DNA of 64,000 bases, from assembly GCF_001027745.1 (NCBI RefSeq), contig NZ_LECU01000006.1:868001-932000 (forward strand). The letters run 5' to 3'. The translations under genes were made by a program, and so were the position numbers. Shown piece after piece: positions 53,161 through 62,855 of this stretch. Under the pieces are notes generated by a model, which was given only the letters and a program-made list of their open reading frames with translations, was not told where the DNA came from and searched no databases. This DNA is from Pedobacter sp. BMA. Its GTDB lineage: Bacteria; Bacteroidota; Bacteroidia; Sphingobacteriales; Sphingobacteriaceae. The stretch's first letter is position 1. Every line of letters starts with the position of its first letter.

Positions 53161-56061
53161 ATGAGCAATAAATCTATCGACCTCGGTGAGCAAAAAGATG
53201 TAGAAGTATACGGTGCCAGGGTACATAATTTAAAAAATATAGACGTTAGTTTCCCACGAAACCAAATGGTAGTGATTACCGGCCTGAGTGGCAGTGGAAA
53301 ATCATCCCTCGCATTTGATACTATTTATGCCGAAGGGCAGCGGCGCTATATGGAAACATTTAGTGCTTACAGCCGCCAGTTTATGGGAGGTATGGAACGT
53401 CCGGATGTAGATAAGGTTTCCGGGCTAAGCCCGGTTATTGCCATTGAGCAAAAAACAACCAGTAAAAATCCACGGTCGACCGTAGGTACCATTACAGAGA
53501 TTTACGATTTCATGCGTTTACTCTATGCCCGTGCAGCGGATGCTTACTCCTATAATACTGGTGAAAAAATGGAGCGCATGAGCGAGGATCAGATTATCCA
53601 GAATATATTCAATAAATTTGATGGTGCACCAGTAAATATTTTAGCGCCTGTAGTGAAGGGTAGGAAGGGGCATTACCGTGAATTGTTTGAACAAATTCGT
53701 AAACAGGGCTATGTAAAGGTGAGGGTTGACGGGGAGATCAAAGACATTACCGCTAAAATGCAGGTAGACCGTTACAAAATCCACGATATTGAAGTGGTAA
53801 TTGATCGGCTAATTGTTGATACGAAAGATAGAAAACGCTTGCTTGATTCCGTGCAAACTGCCATGAAGATGGGTAAGGGTGTAATTAAGATTAGTGATAA
53901 AGATAATCACGTAGCCCATTTTAGTAAGTTCCTGATGTGCCCGACAACAGGTATTTCTTATGACGAACCTCAGCCAAATAGCTTCTCTTTCAATTCGCCA
54001 TATGGTGCCTGCGAACGTTGCGACGGTTTAGGGTATATTTTCGTAGTAGATAAAGAGTCGGTTATCCCAAATCCAAAACTGAGTATCCTTAATGGCGGTT
54101 TAGCGCCTCTTGGTGAATACCGCGATATCTGGATGTTTCAGGTATTAAAAGCACTGGCCAAAAAATACAGCTTCTCGTTATCTACGCCAATTGAAAAATT
54201 AAGTGATGAGGTAATCAATATCATTTTAAATGGTTCTCATGATTTAATCAAAGTTGAAGTAGAATATAATAAATGGAACGTTCAGAATTATAACATCACT
54301 TTCGATGGCATTATAAAAATGCTGGAAGAGCAGAATGAAAAGCGCAGCGAATCTGCCTCCGATGATATGGATGCTTTTCGCAAGTTGAAAACCTGTCCTG
54401 AGTGTAATGGTGCAAGATTGAAAAAGGAAAGTCTTCATTTCAAAGTTGATGGCATGAACATCTTCGATCTCTCATCGATGGATATCAACAACCTGAGCAA
54501 ATGGTTTGAGAAAGTTGATGAACGCTTAACAGAACGTCAGAATATCATTGCCAAAGAAATTTTGAAGGAAATTAATGCCCGGATAGGTTTTTTAACCGAT
54601 GTAGGATTAACCTATTTGACTTTGGACCGTACTGCCCGTACGCTTTCAGGTGGTGAAGCACAGCGTATTCGTTTGGCCACTCAAATTGGATCACAGTTAA
54701 TGAATGTGATGTACATCCTGGATGAACCGAGCATCGGTTTGCACCAGCGTGATAATGAGCGATTAATTAATGCATTGAAAAATCTTCGCGACCTGGGCAA
54801 CACGGTTTTGGTAGTGGAGCATGATAAAGACATGATTTTAGAGGCCGATTGGGTAATTGATGTTGGTCCAGGTGCAGGGATACATGGCGGAACCGTGGTT
54901 GCAGAAGGAACGGCAAAAGACATATTGAAATCCAATACCTTGACTGCCGCTTATCTGAACGGCGATAAAAAAATAGAAATCCCAAAAGTCCGCAGACCGG
55001 GCAACGGGCATAAATTGTCCATTATTAAAGCTACCGGACATAACTTAAAAGAGGTCTCCGTTGACTTCCCGCTGGGTAAATTTATTGCCGTAACCGGTGT
55101 TTCCGGTTCGGGAAAATCGAGCCTGATTACCGAAACACTATATCCGATTCTTAACCACCATTTTTTCAGAGCTAAAAAAACACCGCTGCCTTACGAGAAA
55201 ATAAGTGGTTTAAAAGAAATAGATAAAGTTATCGAAATTGATCAGGCCCCGATAGGAAGAACGCCCCGCTCTAATCCGTCTACCTATACCGGTGTTTTCT
55301 CTGATATCAGGAACCTGTTTGTTCAGCTGCCAGAAGCAAAAATCCGGGGATATAAACCGGGTCGTTTTTCTTTCAATGTTAAGGGTGGAAGATGCGAGAC
55401 TTGCCAGGGTGCCGGTTTAAAAGTGATTGAAATGAACTTCCTCCCCGATGTTCAGGTACCATGTGAAGAATGTGGCGGGAAAAGATATAATCGTGAAACT
55501 TTAGAAGTTCGCTTTCGTGGTAAATCAATTAGTGATGTATTGGATATGAGCATTGAAGATGCTTGCAATTTCTTCGAAAATATCCCGATTATATACAGAA
55601 AGATCAAAACGCTAAAAGATGTAGGTTTAGGTTATATTACTTTGGGTCAATCATCAGTTACCTTATCAGGCGGTGAGGCACAACGTGTAAAACTAGCAAC
55701 AGAACTCTCAAAAAAAGATACTGGCAAAACATTTTACATTCTAGATGAACCCACAACAGGACTTCATTTCGAAGATATTAATGTGCTCTTAGGTGTATTG
55801 CAGGAGTTGGTTGAAAAAGGAAACACCGTGCTGGTTATTGAACATAACCTGGATGTGGTTAAAGTTGCCGACTGGGTAATTGATCTTGGCCAGGAGGGTG
55901 GTGCCGGCGGAGGAAGAATACTTTTTGAGGGTACACCAGAGGGACTGGTTCAGAATCCAATCAGCCTTACCGGTAAATTTTTGAAGAAAGAATTTGAATT
56001 TGACGGCTATTCATTCGAAGCTAAACCTGAGGTTAAAAAAGCAAAAAAGAAGAAAGCTTAA
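53161..56061 (+). CDS. uvrA: UvrA, excinuclease ABC subunit A
   Basis: A 966-residue damage sensor with two ABC ATPase modules (GLSGSGKSSLAFDTIY near residue 42, GVSGSGKSSLITETLY near 645) and three Cys clusters (SPYGACERCDGLG, CPECNGARL, CETCQGAGLK with CEECGGKR). Both ABC signatures (LSGGEAQRIRLA and LSGGEAQRVKLA) and both Walker B motifs (YILDEPSIGLH and YILDEPTTGLH) are present. Full length for the family. Confidence 0.98.
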   Translation: MSNKSIDLGEQKDVEVYGARVHNLKNIDVSFPRNQMVVITGLSGSGKSSLAFDTIYAEGQRRYMETFSAYSRQFMGGMERPDVDKVSGLSPVIAIEQKTTSKNPRSTVGTITEIYDFMRLLYARAADAYSYNTGEKMERMSEDQIIQNIFNKFDGAPVNILAPVVKGRKGHYRELFEQIRKQGYVKVRVDGEIKDITAKMQVDRYKIHDIEVVIDRLIVDTKDRKRLLDSVQTAMKMGKGVIKISDKDNHVAHFSKFLMCPTTGISYDEPQPNSFSFNSPYGACERCDGLGYIFVVDKESVIPNPKLSILNGGLAPLGEYRDIWMFQVLKALAKKYSFSLSTPIEKLSDEVINIILNGSHDLIKVEVEYNKWNVQNYNITFDGIIKMLEEQNEKRSESASDDMDAFRKLKTCPECNGARLKKESLHFKVDGMNIFDLSSMDINNLSKWFEKVDERLTERQNIIAKEILKEINARIGFLTDVGLTYLTLDRTARTLSGGEAQRIRLATQIGSQLMNVMYILDEPSIGLHQRDNERLINALKNLRDLGNTVLVVEHDKDMILEADWVIDVGPGAGIHGGTVVAEGTAKDILKSNTLTAAYLNGDKKIEIPKVRRPGNGHKLSIIKATGHNLKEVSVDFPLGKFIAVTGVSGSGKSSLITETLYPILNHHFFRAKKTPLPYEKISGLKEIDKVIEIDQAPIGRTPRSNPSTYTGVFSDIRNLFVQLPEAKIRGYKPGRFSFNVKGGRCETCQGAGLKVIEMNFLPDVQVPCEECGGKRYNRETLEVRFRGKSISDVLDMSIEDACNFFENIPIIYRKIKTLKDVGLGYITLGQSSVTLSGGEAQRVKLATELSKKDTGKTFYILDEPTTGLHFEDINVLLGVLQELVEKGNTVLVIEHNLDVVKVADWVIDLGQEGGAGGGRILFEGTPEGLVQNPISLTGKFLKKEFEFDGYSFEAKPEVKKAKKKKA

Positions 56062-56125
56062 TTTAAACATAAATATATTGTTACTGACGATCAGGATTAG
56101 TGCCTGATAATATGCCTGATACCAA

Positions 56126-56893
56126 ATGATTTTCACCGACACCCATACCCATTTATATTACGAACAGGATAACGATAAGCAATCGCAATTGATGGAGCGT
56201 TGTTTTGAAAATAATGTAAATCGTTTGTTTCTTCCAAATGTGGATGTCAAATCAATTGCCATGATCAATGACCTGGTGAGTAAATATCCTGATAACTGTT
56301 TTGCGATGGCAGGCCTTCATCCTTGTGATGTTAAAGATGATTATATTTCAGTACTGGATACCATTAAAAACAGCATTCCAAATAGATCTGTTTACGCTAT
56401 TGGTGAAATCGGCATTGATTTATATTGGGACAAAACAACATTGGCAATTCAGCAGGATGCTTTTCGAAAACAGATTGGGTGGGCTAAAGAATTAGGTTTG
56501 CCAATCGTAATACACTGCCGTGAAGCATTCGATGAAGTTTTTGAGGTATTAGAAAGCGAACGGGACGAAAAACTCAGGGGAATTTTTCATTGCTTTACCG
56601 GAAATGTTCAACAAGCCAAACAAGCCATTGATCTTAATTTTTATTTAGGTATTGGTGGTGTTGTTACCTACAAGAAGGCCGGATTAGACCTTGTACTTGC
56701 TGAACTCGATTTGAATGATCTGGTGCTGGAAACTGATTCACCTTATCTGGCTCCGGTACCTTTCAGAGGAAAACCGAATGAAAGTAGTTACCTCATCTAT
56801 ATTGCTCAGAAACTTGCCGATATTTATGGTGTATCTGTAGAAAAAGTGGCAAATATCACAACAGAAAACTCGAAGAAGATTTTCGGAATATAA
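56126..56893 (+). CDS. tatD: TatD-family 3'-5' DNase / metal-dependent hydrolase
   Basis: A 255-residue TIM-barrel hydrolase. Metal ligands are visible in DTHTHLYYE, AIGEIGIDLYWDKTT, VIHCREAFDEV, GIFHCFTGN and VLETDSPYLAP. TatD proteins process 3' DNA ends and other nucleic acids. It follows uvrA after 64 bp, so the two may be co-transcribed. Confidence 0.94.
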   Translation: MIFTDTHTHLYYEQDNDKQSQLMERCFENNVNRLFLPNVDVKSIAMINDLVSKYPDNCFAMAGLHPCDVKDDYISVLDTIKNSIPNRSVYAIGEIGIDLYWDKTTLAIQQDAFRKQIGWAKELGLPIVIHCREAFDEVFEVLESERDEKLRGIFHCFTGNVQQAKQAIDLNFYLGIGGVVTYKKAGLDLVLAELDLNDLVLETDSPYLAPVPFRGKPNESSYLIYIAQKLADIYGVSVEKVANITTENSKKIFGI

Positions 56894-57099
56894 CGGTAAA
56901 ACGTATTATTTCGTAAAACTGGTTCTCACAATTTATGCGTAGTTCCTACATTTATTATCATAATCATATTTTATTATCAATATTTTACTGATTTAATATT
57001 TATTTTGCCGTAATGCGCATATCTATTGCCAATATCAAAAATATGCCTGATCATTTGTAATTTTTTAGTTTCTTTGCGCTGAGCAACCCAACCAACCAA

Positions 57100-58119
57100 A
57101 TGACCAAAATACTTATTATTTATACCGGTGGAACCATCGGTATGATCAATGATCCCAGTAATGGGATGCTAATTCCTTTCGATTTCGAGCAGATTAAAGA
57201 TAATGTGCCAGAGTTAGGGCGTTTAGATTATCATTTAGATGTGCACTCTTTCAATCCGGTTTTGGATTCCTCTAACATGGATCCGGAAATTTGGAAAACC
57301 ATTGCTGAGCTTATTTACGGTAAGTATGATCTTTATGATGGTTTTGTGATTCTTCATGGGTCAGACACCATGGCCTTCACTGCCTCGGCACTGAGTTTTA
57401 TGCTCGAAAATTTAGGCAAACCGGTAATTTTAACTGGCTCTCAACTGCCGATAGGTGAGATTAGAACCGATGCCAAAGAAAACCTGATTACCGCATTGGA
57501 GATTGCTGCCACCAAGGAAAATGGTAAAGCCCTGGTTCCGGAAGTTTGCATCTATTTCGACGCACAATTGTTCCGGGGAAACCGGTCTATAAAATACAAC
57601 AGTGAAAAGTTTGAAGCATTCAGGTCGCCCAATTATCCGGTTTTGGCTGAAGCAGGCGTTCATTTGCAGTTTAATAGAAATGATATGCTTAATGCGCCCG
57701 ATGGTAAGCTGAACCTTAGAACCAATTTCAATTCCAATATTGGCGTTTTAAAATTATATCCGGGTATCACTCCACAGGCAGTACAAGCCATTACCGATTC
57801 GAAAGTCGATGCTATTATATTAGAAACATTTGGTTCAGGAAATACCACTACTGCCGAATGGTTTCTAGACAGTTTGCGCAGTGCGATCAGTAAAGGCAAA
57901 ATTATCATCGATATTTCTCAGTGTAAAAAAGGATCTGTACAGTTAGGCCGGTACGAAACCAGCCGCGAGCTACAGAAAATGGGTGTATTGAGTGGGTACG
58001 ATTTAACATTTGAAGCGACTGTAACCAAACTAATGTTCGTAATGGGACTTAAATTGTCTGTTGAGGACAGTAGTAAGCTGATGGAAAAATCAATTAGAGG
58101 TGAGTTAAGTCACGATTAG
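57100..58119 (+). CDS. ansA: Type I L-asparaginase
   Basis: A 339-residue cytoplasmic amidohydrolase. The two threonine sites are clear: IIYTGGTIGM at the N-terminus and VILHGSDTMAFTASALSFM near residue 85, with the Lys/Asp region at IRTDAKENLITALEIA. There is no signal peptide, as expected for type I. The 206-bp gap before it holds TTTCTTTG-like sequences but no clear promoter. Confidence 0.95.
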   Translation: MTKILIIYTGGTIGMINDPSNGMLIPFDFEQIKDNVPELGRLDYHLDVHSFNPVLDSSNMDPEIWKTIAELIYGKYDLYDGFVILHGSDTMAFTASALSFMLENLGKPVILTGSQLPIGEIRTDAKENLITALEIAATKENGKALVPEVCIYFDAQLFRGNRSIKYNSEKFEAFRSPNYPVLAEAGVHLQFNRNDMLNAPDGKLNLRTNFNSNIGVLKLYPGITPQAVQAITDSKVDAIILETFGSGNTTTAEWFLDSLRSAISKGKIIIDISQCKKGSVQLGRYETSRELQKMGVLSGYDLTFEATVTKLMFVMGLKLSVEDSSKLMEKSIRGELSHD

Positions 58120-58142
58120 GCATCTTTCGCTATATAGTTTTC

Positions 58143-58177
58143 AAACCTTGCGAGCATAAAACTTGCAAGGTTTTTTG
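58143..58177 (+). terminator. Terminator of ansA
   Basis: Arms AAACCTTGC (58143-58151) and GCAAGGTTT (58165-58173), 13-nt loop, followed by TTTGTTTT. Confidence 0.82.
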
Positions 58178-58341
58178 TTTTAAACAGTCAAGGTTTTATT
58201 TCTCAATAGAGAATTAGGTAAAACTTCTGCAATTATGATCCTCATCATTTCAGTTATTCTTAATTAGCGCTATTTTTGCTTGAAGGGTTAAGGGTAGACA
58301 GGCTTTGGCCAATCCCATATCTCAATGCTCATATCTAAAAC

Positions 58342-59754
58342 ATGAAAATAGAACAAATATATACCGGTTGTTTGGCAGAAGCTGCCTATTACATTGAAAG
58401 TGATGGAGAGGCGGCTATTATAGATCCACTGAGAGAGGTGGAAACCTATATAAAAAAAGCAGAAAAAGCTGGTGCAAAAATCAAATATATATTCGAAACC
58501 CATTTTCATGCAGACTTCGTCTCTGGCCATGTTGATTTAGCAGAGAAATCTGGGGCCAGGATTATTTACGGACCAACTGCTAAGACTGAATTTGATTCGC
58601 ATATTGCGCAGGATGGAGAACAATTCAAAATCGGTCATCTAACCATCACTGCGCTACATACACCAGGACACACACTGGAGTCAACTACCTATTTATTAAC
58701 CGACGAGAGCGGGAAGGATCACTGTATTTTTAGCGGTGATACTTTATTTATCGGTGATGTGGGTCGCCCCGACCTCGCCCAGAAGGGTGATTTGACGATG
58801 GAAGACCTCGCAGGCATGCTTTACGATTCATTAAACGAGAAAATTAAACCCTTAGCAGATGATGTTATTGTTTATCCTGCGCATGGTGCGGGCTCGGCTT
58901 GCGGCAAAAGCATGAGCAAGGAAACATTCGACAGTCTGGGACACCAAAAACAAGTAAATTACGCTTTAAAGGCACAAACAAAAGAACAGTTTATAACTGA
59001 AGTTACCGATGGGATTTTGCCTCCTCCACAATATTTCGCTAAAAATGCAGCAATAAATAAAGGAGAAATTGAAAGCATTGACAATGTATATCAAAAAGGT
59101 TTGAACCCTTTGATGCCTCAGGCATTTGAAGATACCGCAAATCAAACCGGAGCGATTCTGCTTGATACCCGTGATCCACAGGTTTTTGCAAAGGGATTCA
59201 TTCCAAATTCAATCAATATTGGTTTAAACGGGCAATTTGCGCCCTGGGTTGGTGCACTGATCACTGATTTGAAGCAACCCATTTTGTTGGTGACAGATCA
59301 GGATAAAGAAGAAGAAACAATCACACGATTAACCCGTGTGGGGTATGATAGTACTATTGGCTATTTAGAAGGAGGATTCGAAAGGTGGACAGATAGCGGA
59401 AAAGAAATTGATACCATAGAATCCATTTCTGCCGAAGCCTTTGAACTCGCAGCTGAAGAAAATGACATTACTGCACTGGATGTTCGTAAACCTGGTGAAT
59501 ATGAATCTGAACACCTGGAGTTCACACTAAGCAGGCCTTTGGATTTTATCAACGACTGGACAAATGAGATTGATCCTAAATCAACTTACTACATCCATTG
59601 TGCCGGAGGCTATAGATCAATGATCGCAGCGTCCATTTTAAAATCAAGAGGTATAGAAAATGTAATCGACATTGCCGGGGGTTATGGAGCAATAAAAAAT
59701 ACAGGTTTAAAAAGAACTGATTTTGCATGCCCGAGTAAGGCGATGAAGGTTTAA
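58342..59754 (+). CDS. CstB-like persulfide dioxygenase / rhodanese fusion
   Basis: A 470-residue three-domain protein. (1) A metallo-beta-lactamase fold (about 1-250) with the metal site THFHADFVSGH (H54, H56, D58) plus LHTPGHTLES, FSGDTLFIGD and VYPAHGAGS, in the pattern of non-heme iron persulfide dioxygenases. (2) A first rhodanese-like domain (about 265-360) with Asp in place of the active Cys (ILLVTDQDKEEE), a pseudo-rhodanese. (3) A second rhodanese with active C420 in YIHCAGGYRSM. This order matches S. aureus CstB, which oxidises and transfers persulfide sulfur during sulfide detoxification. The next gene, ypdA, supports a low-molecular-weight thiol role. Confidence 0.88.
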   Translation: MKIEQIYTGCLAEAAYYIESDGEAAIIDPLREVETYIKKAEKAGAKIKYIFETHFHADFVSGHVDLAEKSGARIIYGPTAKTEFDSHIAQDGEQFKIGHLTITALHTPGHTLESTTYLLTDESGKDHCIFSGDTLFIGDVGRPDLAQKGDLTMEDLAGMLYDSLNEKIKPLADDVIVYPAHGAGSACGKSMSKETFDSLGHQKQVNYALKAQTKEQFITEVTDGILPPPQYFAKNAAINKGEIESIDNVYQKGLNPLMPQAFEDTANQTGAILLDTRDPQVFAKGFIPNSINIGLNGQFAPWVGALITDLKQPILLVTDQDKEEETITRLTRVGYDSTIGYLEGGFERWTDSGKEIDTIESISAEAFELAAEENDITALDVRKPGEYESEHLEFTLSRPLDFINDWTNEIDPKSTYYIHCAGGYRSMIAASILKSRGIENVIDIAGGYGAIKNTGLKRTDFACPSKAMKV

Positions 59755-59854
59755 TTTTATTACCATCCAAGACAACATATTTGGATTTATTTGTCAATAA
59801 GCCTAAAAAAATCCTCGGTACCTCATGGTGTCTAAAGGTGGTTAACAATTTACT

Positions 59855-60829
59855 ATGAGTGAAAACGAAAATCATTACGATGTATTAATAATTGGTGCTG
59901 GCCCCATCGGAATGGCATGTGCCATCGAAGCTCAAAAAGCAAACTTGAGTTATGTCATCATCGAGAAAGGTGCGCTGGTAAACAGTTTGTTCAACTATCC
60001 CGTATTTATGACTTTTTTCTCTACATCACAGAAACTGGAAATTGGAGAAGTCCCTTTTGTAACCATTAGCCCAAAGCCTAATAGAAACGAGGCAGTTGAA
60101 TATTATCGCCGCGTGGCAGAAAAATTTAACTTGAAAATCAACCTTTTTGAAGTCGTTAACCAAGTGGTAAAGAATAATCATGTTTTTGAAATCCAAACAT
60201 CCAAATCGACATATACTTCGAAGAACGTAGTTGTTGCTACTGGTTTTTATGATGTACCCTTGCTGATGAATGTGAAGGGTGAGGAATTGCCTAAGGTTAC
60301 CCATTATTACAAAGACCCACATTTGTATGCTTTTCAAAATGTGCTGGTTGTTGGGGCGAATAATTCTGGCGTTGACGCCGCCCTTGAAACTTACCGCAAA
60401 GGGGCAAATGTAACGATGGTGATCAGAAGTGGCGAACTAGGTCCACATGTTAAATATTGGGTTCGTCCCGATATCGAAAACCGAATTAAGGAGGGAGCTG
60501 TCACCGCACATTTCCATTCAGAATTATTGGAAATCAGGGATCATGAAGTCGACATAAAAACACCAGATGGCGTAAAGACTATTCCTAACGATTTCGTAAT
60601 TGCAATGACTGGTTATCAGCCGGATTTCTCCATGTTAAGAAGGTTCGGAATAAATTTGCCCGAAAGCTTATGTCCGTTTTATAATGAAGAAACCATGGAA
60701 ACTAACGTTAAAGGCTTATATTTAGCCGGAGTAGTTTGTGGAGGTTTAGACACACACAAGCTGTTTATCGAAAATTCCAGGGTACATGCAGCGCTTATTG
60801 TAAAGAATATCTCGTCGAACATTTACTAA
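59855..60829 (+). CDS. ypdA: Bacillithiol disulfide reductase YpdA
   Basis: A 324-residue flavoprotein. FAD binding is by IIGAGPIGMACAIEAQKA, NADPH binding by VLVVGANNSGVDAALETYRKGA, and the C-terminal GLYLAGVVCGGLDTHKLFIENSR is typical of YpdA. It reduces bacillithiol disulfide. It is 100 bp downstream of the CstB-like gene and 16 kb from bshA. No redox CXXC pair is visible, as is usual for YpdA. Confidence 0.9.
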   Translation: MSENENHYDVLIIGAGPIGMACAIEAQKANLSYVIIEKGALVNSLFNYPVFMTFFSTSQKLEIGEVPFVTISPKPNRNEAVEYYRRVAEKFNLKINLFEVVNQVVKNNHVFEIQTSKSTYTSKNVVVATGFYDVPLLMNVKGEELPKVTHYYKDPHLYAFQNVLVVGANNSGVDAALETYRKGANVTMVIRSGELGPHVKYWVRPDIENRIKEGAVTAHFHSELLEIRDHEVDIKTPDGVKTIPNDFVIAMTGYQPDFSMLRRFGINLPESLCPFYNEETMETNVKGLYLAGVVCGGLDTHKLFIENSRVHAALIVKNISSNIY

Positions 60830-61644
60830 CCCGTCTCTAAAAGTTGCAGCCCTTTGTAAAGGCTGTTGTGTAAAATTGTAAGATGATTCTCTTCAGGCAT
60901 AGGTGCATAACTCACGTTTATTTTTTTACCATCTTTTAAAATACCTGCCAGCTTTTTTGCATCATCTTCCATTCGTTTGCCCTCTGTACCTACAGAAACA
61001 TAGACTTTGAGGCCCGGCGGATATTTTTGCTCAATTGTTGCAAGATCATTCAATAACGATTCGTTGTTCCACCATAAACTCGGACTGATGATTGCATAAT
61101 GATTAAAAAGCTGGGGTTTTTTTATCAGTATTTCCGTAGCAAGTAGCCCGCCCAGCGATTGTCCGATAATTGTTCTCTTAAGGTTGGTTTTGTACTTCTG
61201 TTGTATATAGGGTTGCAACTCCTGCTCGATGAAAGAAATAAAACGGTCGGATTTTCCTGTAGTCGGGAAGTCTTTCAAATCTTTTGGAATGCTTGTAGGG
61301 AAGGTGAAATCTTTTTTACGGTCTACATTGGCGATACCTACAACTATACTCTGCGGCATTTTATCAATCATACTTAGGAACTGTACCAGGCCGGCCACAT
61401 GCAAAAAGTCTTCGTTTGCAGAACCATCAAGGAGGTAAATAACGGGATAAGTACGTGCAGAATCTGTAGCATACTCTGCAGGTAAATATATGTTCAGCTT
61501 TCGCGCTTCTTTTAGCACTTTAGATTGTATTTCCAGAATTTCGCCTATAATCAACGGATTTTTAGCAATCTTTTGCTGCGCTGATAAAGATAATGAAATA
61601 AGGAGGAAAAGAATTGAGATATTGCATTTCATAATATATAGCAA
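60826..61644 (-). CDS. Exported esterase, alpha/beta hydrolase (IroE/esterase-D-like)
   Basis: A 272-residue secreted protein with signal peptide (MKCNISILFLLISLSLSAQ; the ATG at 61632 is the likely start). The alpha/beta hydrolase nucleophile is in GQSLGGLLA (Ser in GQSLGG), and the C-terminal His in PEENHLTIL. The N-terminal domain (LNIYLPAEYATDSARTYPVI) is the pattern of the putative-esterase family, which includes trilactone esterases. Substrate unknown. It converges with ypdA and overlaps its end by 4 bp. Confidence 0.88.
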   Translation of the reverse strand: MLYIMKCNISILFLLISLSLSAQQKIAKNPLIIGEILEIQSKVLKEARKLNIYLPAEYATDSARTYPVIYLLDGSANEDFLHVAGLVQFLSMIDKMPQSIVVGIANVDRKKDFTFPTSIPKDLKDFPTTGKSDRFISFIEQELQPYIQQKYKTNLKRTIIGQSLGGLLATEILIKKPQLFNHYAIISPSLWWNNESLLNDLATIEQKYPPGLKVYVSVGTEGKRMEDDAKKLAGILKDGKKINVSYAPMPEENHLTILHNSLYKGLQLLETG

Positions 61645-61670
61645 GATAGTAAGTAAGAATTATATGAACT

Positions 61671-62675
61671 TTATTTATTTGATTTCTCCTGTGTAAACTG
61701 CAAAGTGTTCTTAGTAAATTTACCAATAGCATGTTCTACAGCAGGCAGATCCTTCGAAGTGATATACGAACCAATAACATGGTTTCCAGCGTTTGGAACT
61801 GCCACTTTTCTTTTTAAACCGGCGGGTGTTCCCAGTTGTTCAAACATTTTCAGCATGGCATCAACGCGTACTACAGGATCTTGCTCAAGTTCGTTTTTAT
61901 AATAGTATAACATTAAAACGGGCTGCTTTACTTTTCTAAATACAGCCCTGCACATGGTGCTTTCTACAAACTCCTGAAGCTCTACCAGCGATTCTATGCG
62001 GTAGTTGGTGTACCAGTATTTTTTGTATTCTTCGGTTCTGCCATCGACTTTTCTTTCATCGCTTCTCAGTACCTTTCTCGCAATTTGCAAGCCCCACGGA
62101 TCGTTTAATAACCAGGCATTTTTATCATTTATAGCAACATTAGGAGATAATAAAACTAAACTGTTTATTTCTGGGTAAACAGATGCCAGTTTGATTGCGG
62201 CTGTCCCTCCCGTTGATGTACCAACTAAAATAACTTTTTTTCCCAGTGTCTTCCCGATAGCATAGGCTTGCTTGCAGCTTTCCCATAGCCTGTCTGCAGT
62301 AAAGTGCTGCATGGGTGAAATGGTATCTAAACCATGATCAGCTAAACGGGCGAGAAAAAGATTTGCACTTAAGGTATTAGCCAGATTAAGGTGAACCGGG
62401 TTGCCCTCCATTTTTGAGGCAGAAAAACCATGCAGGTAAACAATGGCATATTCAGTTTGCTCATGCCCCCGGTCTGCCCATATAATCTCAGCTTCGTTCC
62501 CCGGTTTAACTTGATGTTCGCTTTCTATGCTTTTAATGTAAACATCTAAATCACGCAGTTCAGGAATTTTTGGCAGCGCTTCACTGTAAATCGGTTTCCT
62601 TGGTTTTGGACCCAGGAAATATCCAGCCACTAAAAGTGCTGAAAACCCTACCAATAATTTATACCGCTTTTTCAT
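61671..62675 (-). CDS. Membrane-anchored alpha/beta hydrolase
   Basis: A 334-residue protein with an N-terminal hydrophobic anchor (YKLLVGFSALLVAGYFLG). The hydrolase fold has AIVYLHGFSASKMEGNP (oxyanion region), the nucleophile in VGTSTGGTAA (Ser) and a C-terminal His in PNAGNHVIGS. The longer frame up to 62768 has a Pro/Arg-rich start without ATG context, so the ATG at 62675, which begins the signal anchor, is chosen. Likely a carboxylesterase or lipase; substrate unknown. Confidence 0.83.
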   Translation of the reverse strand: MKKRYKLLVGFSALLVAGYFLGPKPRKPIYSEALPKIPELRDLDVYIKSIESEHQVKPGNEAEIIWADRGHEQTEYAIVYLHGFSASKMEGNPVHLNLANTLSANLFLARLADHGLDTISPMQHFTADRLWESCKQAYAIGKTLGKKVILVGTSTGGTAAIKLASVYPEINSLVLLSPNVAINDKNAWLLNDPWGLQIARKVLRSDERKVDGRTEEYKKYWYTNYRIESLVELQEFVESTMCRAVFRKVKQPVLMLYYYKNELEQDPVVRVDAMLKMFEQLGTPAGLKRKVAVPNAGNHVIGSYITSKDLPAVEHAIGKFTKNTLQFTQEKSNK

Positions 62676-62855
62676 ACCAAATTTATAGTGGTTTAAATGT
62701 AAACTTTGAAAGCTAAAATCACGAATTTTTCTACAAACCGCACCGGCAGGCCGCCTTAATGCTTCCAATACCTGTAATATGCCGAATATTAGCCGGCGTA
62801 CATTATCTTTTTATGGGAAATAACCTTAAGTTTGCAATCAAAATTTTTCGACTTA

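Noticed and set aside
56085..56120. Weak inverted repeat (ATCAGG/CCTGAT) between uvrA and tatD as a terminator
   Set aside because: The stem is only 6 bp and no T-run follows; it would not end transcription reliably.
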